A stretch of 6,754 nt of DNA. It comes from Rhodothermia bacterium. Lineage in GTDB: Bacteria; Bacteroidota; Rhodothermia; Rhodothermales; JABDKH01. The translations under genes and the position numbers were made by a program. Under the pieces are notes generated by a model. That model saw only the letters and a program-made list of their open reading frames with translations, did not search any database and was not told the origin of the DNA. Where the stretch lies: positions 1-6,754 of the forward strand of contig JAUIJQ010000177.1 in the NCBI GenBank assembly GCA_030431165.1, given 5' to 3'. Position 1 is the first letter of the stretch. Every line of letters begins with the position of its first letter. Below, one piece after another: positions 4,973-6,754 of the stretch.

Positions 4973-6754
4973 ATGAACCGCAATACTATTCACCGACCCG
5001 CACGCAATGCCGGCCGGGTACTATTTATCGCCCTCGCGACGACACTGGCCGTAGCCGGCTCAGGTACTGCAACAGCCCAGTCCACTTGCTCCCCGGCCGT
5101 CGGCGAGGCCTACCTTGACGCGGGCAATGTCAGGGCACGTATCCCCACCAACGGAAGCCTGTTCTACCGAGGAAGCCCTGCCGTATACGAAGTCCCAAAG
5201 GGCGACGGCGCACACGCCGTCTTCGCCTCCAACTTCTGGCTCGGCGGATTTGTGGGCGAAAACCTTCGCGTAGCCGCCGCGCGGTACGGGCAATTCGAAT
5301 ACTGGACAGGGCCCCTGGATGAAGACGGCAATCCGCTGGATGACTGCTCTGCTTTTGACAAGGTCTGGGAGATCACACGAGAAGAAATCGAGACCTACGA
5401 GACAACAGAGTTTGCGTCGGCCAACCTGTTGAGTTGGCCTACCGGGCTTGGCGCGCCAACCCTTGCACCCGCTGAATCTGACGGAATCGACAACGACGAC
5501 GATGGCGACGTTGACGAACCCGGCGAGATGACCTCGATCACGCGCACCGTGCTGGCCATGGATCTCGCGGATCGTATTGACCGCATCATCGACCTTGAGG
5601 CCGGCGAGCGTCCCGACATGCTGGGAGATCAGATGTTGTGGTGGATCATGAACGATGTTGGCAATACGCACGAGTCAACTGGATCCGACCCGATCGGCGT
5701 CGAGATCCATGCAACGGCCTTTGCCCACGAGTCGGTCGAAGGACTTGGCGGCGTTGGTCCCGGTGGCGACGCGTCGTTCTACCGTGACAACACAACGTTC
5801 TACCGATACCGAATCTGGTATCGCGGCAGCGAACCGCTTGAGCGGGCCTACGTCGGATTGTTCGCGGATCTTGAGCTTGGCGACTTTGCCGATGACTACC
5901 TGGCGACCGACACAACGCGGGCACTCGCGTACGTGTACAATGCGGACAACGACGATGAAGGGAGCGCCGGCTACGGCGCCGCCCCTCCCGCGCTCGGCTA
6001 CACGCTGCTCGAAGGGCCAACGGTCGCGTCTGTTGGCGATACCGCGACGGTTGCAGGCAGCAGGGTGCCTGACCGGCGCGACGTGGGACTCACGTCAACC
6101 ATGATGTTTGTCAAGAACGATCCCCCGGTGGCAGCTTCAGAGTATTACAACGTAATGCAGTCGCTTTGGTATGACGGAGAGCCACTGCGTGAGGGCGGTA
6201 CGGGTGTCAACATGGCTGATCCCGCGGCACCGACGCGCTTCATGTATCCCGGAAACCCGCTGATCGGCGCCTACTGGTCGGAGGTCAACGGTGACAACGC
6301 CGGCACGCCTAACGAGCCATACGACAAACGGGTTGTGATGGGATCCGGGCCATTCGAAATGGCTTCGGGCGAAATGCAGGAGATCGCATTCGCCATCGTA
6401 TGGGCGCGTGGCACAGACAACATGGACTCGGTGGTCGAACTGCTGGCCGCAACGGATAGCGTTCGTCAGACGTTCAGCCTGCCTGTGTTCAACGTGTCGA
6501 ACGCGCACACACCTGAAGAGCCGACCCATCTGTCGCTCACCGTCAGTCCGAATCCTGCCGCCGCGCGCGTTGATATTCGGTACCAATTGCTGGAACCTGC
6601 TGTGGTTCAGCTGGACGTGTTTGATATTGTCGGACGTCGCGTGCGTCACCTGCTGTCCGAACCCTCCTTGGCCGGTGGCCGTGCCGTCTCGCTCGATGTG
6701 ACCGAGTTGCCATCGGGCGTGTATTTCATCCGCCTTGAGTCTGGAACTGCCGTC
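4973..6754 (+). CDS. Secreted T9SS substrate, type A sorting domain (3' end cut off)
   Basis: The frame is open for 594 codons and leaves the window without a stop. Residues 1-35 are a signal peptide (cleavage after ATA, before Q36). The body belongs to a type of Bacteroidota/Rhodothermota exported protein I recognise by pattern but for which no function is known to me: NFWLGGF at 87-93, DQMLWWIMNDVG at 219-230, YVGLFADLELGDFADDY at 293-309 and GYGAAPPALGY from 333. DGIDNDDDGDVDE at 170-182 is an Asp-rich, EF-hand-like loop that probably binds calcium. From about 522 (LTVSPNP) a beta-rich type A T9SS C-terminal domain follows, with VFDIVGRRVRHL and LPSGVYFIRLESG; only some 10-15 residues should be missing. 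That domain directs passage through the outer membrane via T9SS and surface attachment or release. The T9SS itself is not in the window. Length and acidic composition suit a surface or matrix protein; no catalytic motif was seen. Confidence 0.9.
   Translation, partial: MNRNTIHRPARNAGRVLFIALATTLAVAGSGTATAQSTCSPAVGEAYLDAGNVRARIPTNGSLFYRGSPAVYEVPKGDGAHAVFASNFWLGGFVGENLRVAAARYGQFEYWTGPLDEDGNPLDDCSAFDKVWEITREEIETYETTEFASANLLSWPTGLGAPTLAPAESDGIDNDDDGDVDEPGEMTSITRTVLAMDLADRIDRIIDLEAGERPDMLGDQMLWWIMNDVGNTHESTGSDPIGVEIHATAFAHESVEGLGGVGPGGDASFYRDNTTFYRYRIWYRGSEPLERAYVGLFADLELGDFADDYLATDTTRALAYVYNADNDDEGSAGYGAAPPALGYTLLEGPTVASVGDTATVAGSRVPDRRDVGLTSTMMFVKNDPPVAASEYYNVMQSLWYDGEPLREGGTGVNMADPAAPTRFMYPGNPLIGAYWSEVNGDNAGTPNEPYDKRVVMGSGPFEMASGEMQEIAFAIVWARGTDNMDSVVELLAATDSVRQTFSLPVFNVSNAHTPEEPTHLSLTVSPNPAAARVDIRYQLLEPAVVQLDVFDIVGRRVRHLLSEPSLAGGRAVSLDVTELPSGVYFIRLESGTAV

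Noticed and set aside
5060..5671. 203-residue open frame on the minus strand
   Set aside because: It is antisense to the T9SS substrate gene, whose signal peptide, Shine-Dalgarno and sorting domain fix the + frame.
6137..6649. 170-residue open frame on the minus strand
   Set aside because: It is antisense to the T9SS substrate, including its sorting domain, and shows no domain.

Overview
The window comes from a GC-rich bacterium of the Bacteroidota/Rhodothermota group, most likely a Rhodothermia-like marine or halophilic lineage. This is inferred from three things: a secreted protein with a type IX secretion (T9SS) type A C-terminal sorting domain, acidic proteins, and clear Shine-Dalgarno sequences before several genes, which are unusual in classical Bacteroidia. 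No species can be named from the sequence alone. Nothing indicates a phage, plasmid, insertion sequence, CRISPR array or RNA gene.

Layout from left to right: (1) a VanZ-like membrane protein (+, 17-592); (2) a convergent intergenic region made almost entirely of short repeats, first a 35-bp tandem repeat with small hairpins (611-689), then an array of CGATC-core units (719-807); (3) a secreted S9/DPP-IV-like dipeptidyl peptidase (-, 810-2909) with a complete Ser/Asp/His triad; (4) a 221-bp divergent region; (5) a small SEC-C zinc-motif protein with one membrane segment (+, 3131-3385); (6) a small heat-shock protein, Hsp20 (-, 3445-3864), preceded by a 17-bp tandem repeat array; (7) an ECF-type sigma-70 factor (-, 4020-4616) carrying an in-frame hexanucleotide microsatellite; (8) a 48-codon remnant of a VOC/glyoxalase-family gene that has the family's N- and C-terminal ends but not its middle (+, 4702-4848); (9) a large T9SS-secreted protein that runs off the right edge (+, from 4973).

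The sigma factor and Hsp20 lie in the same orientation, with no anti-sigma gene between or beside them, so a stress-response pairing is possible but unproven. The peptidase, the T9SS substrate and the VanZ-like protein belong to the cell envelope or exterior and show no shared pathway. The least ordinary content is the non-coding DNA: two arrays built on the same CGATC core, in opposite orientations about 3 kb apart, and the deletion-type VOC remnant. I see no convincing new multi-gene system. Stretches not covered by a gene are all shorter than 300 bases and are described individually.
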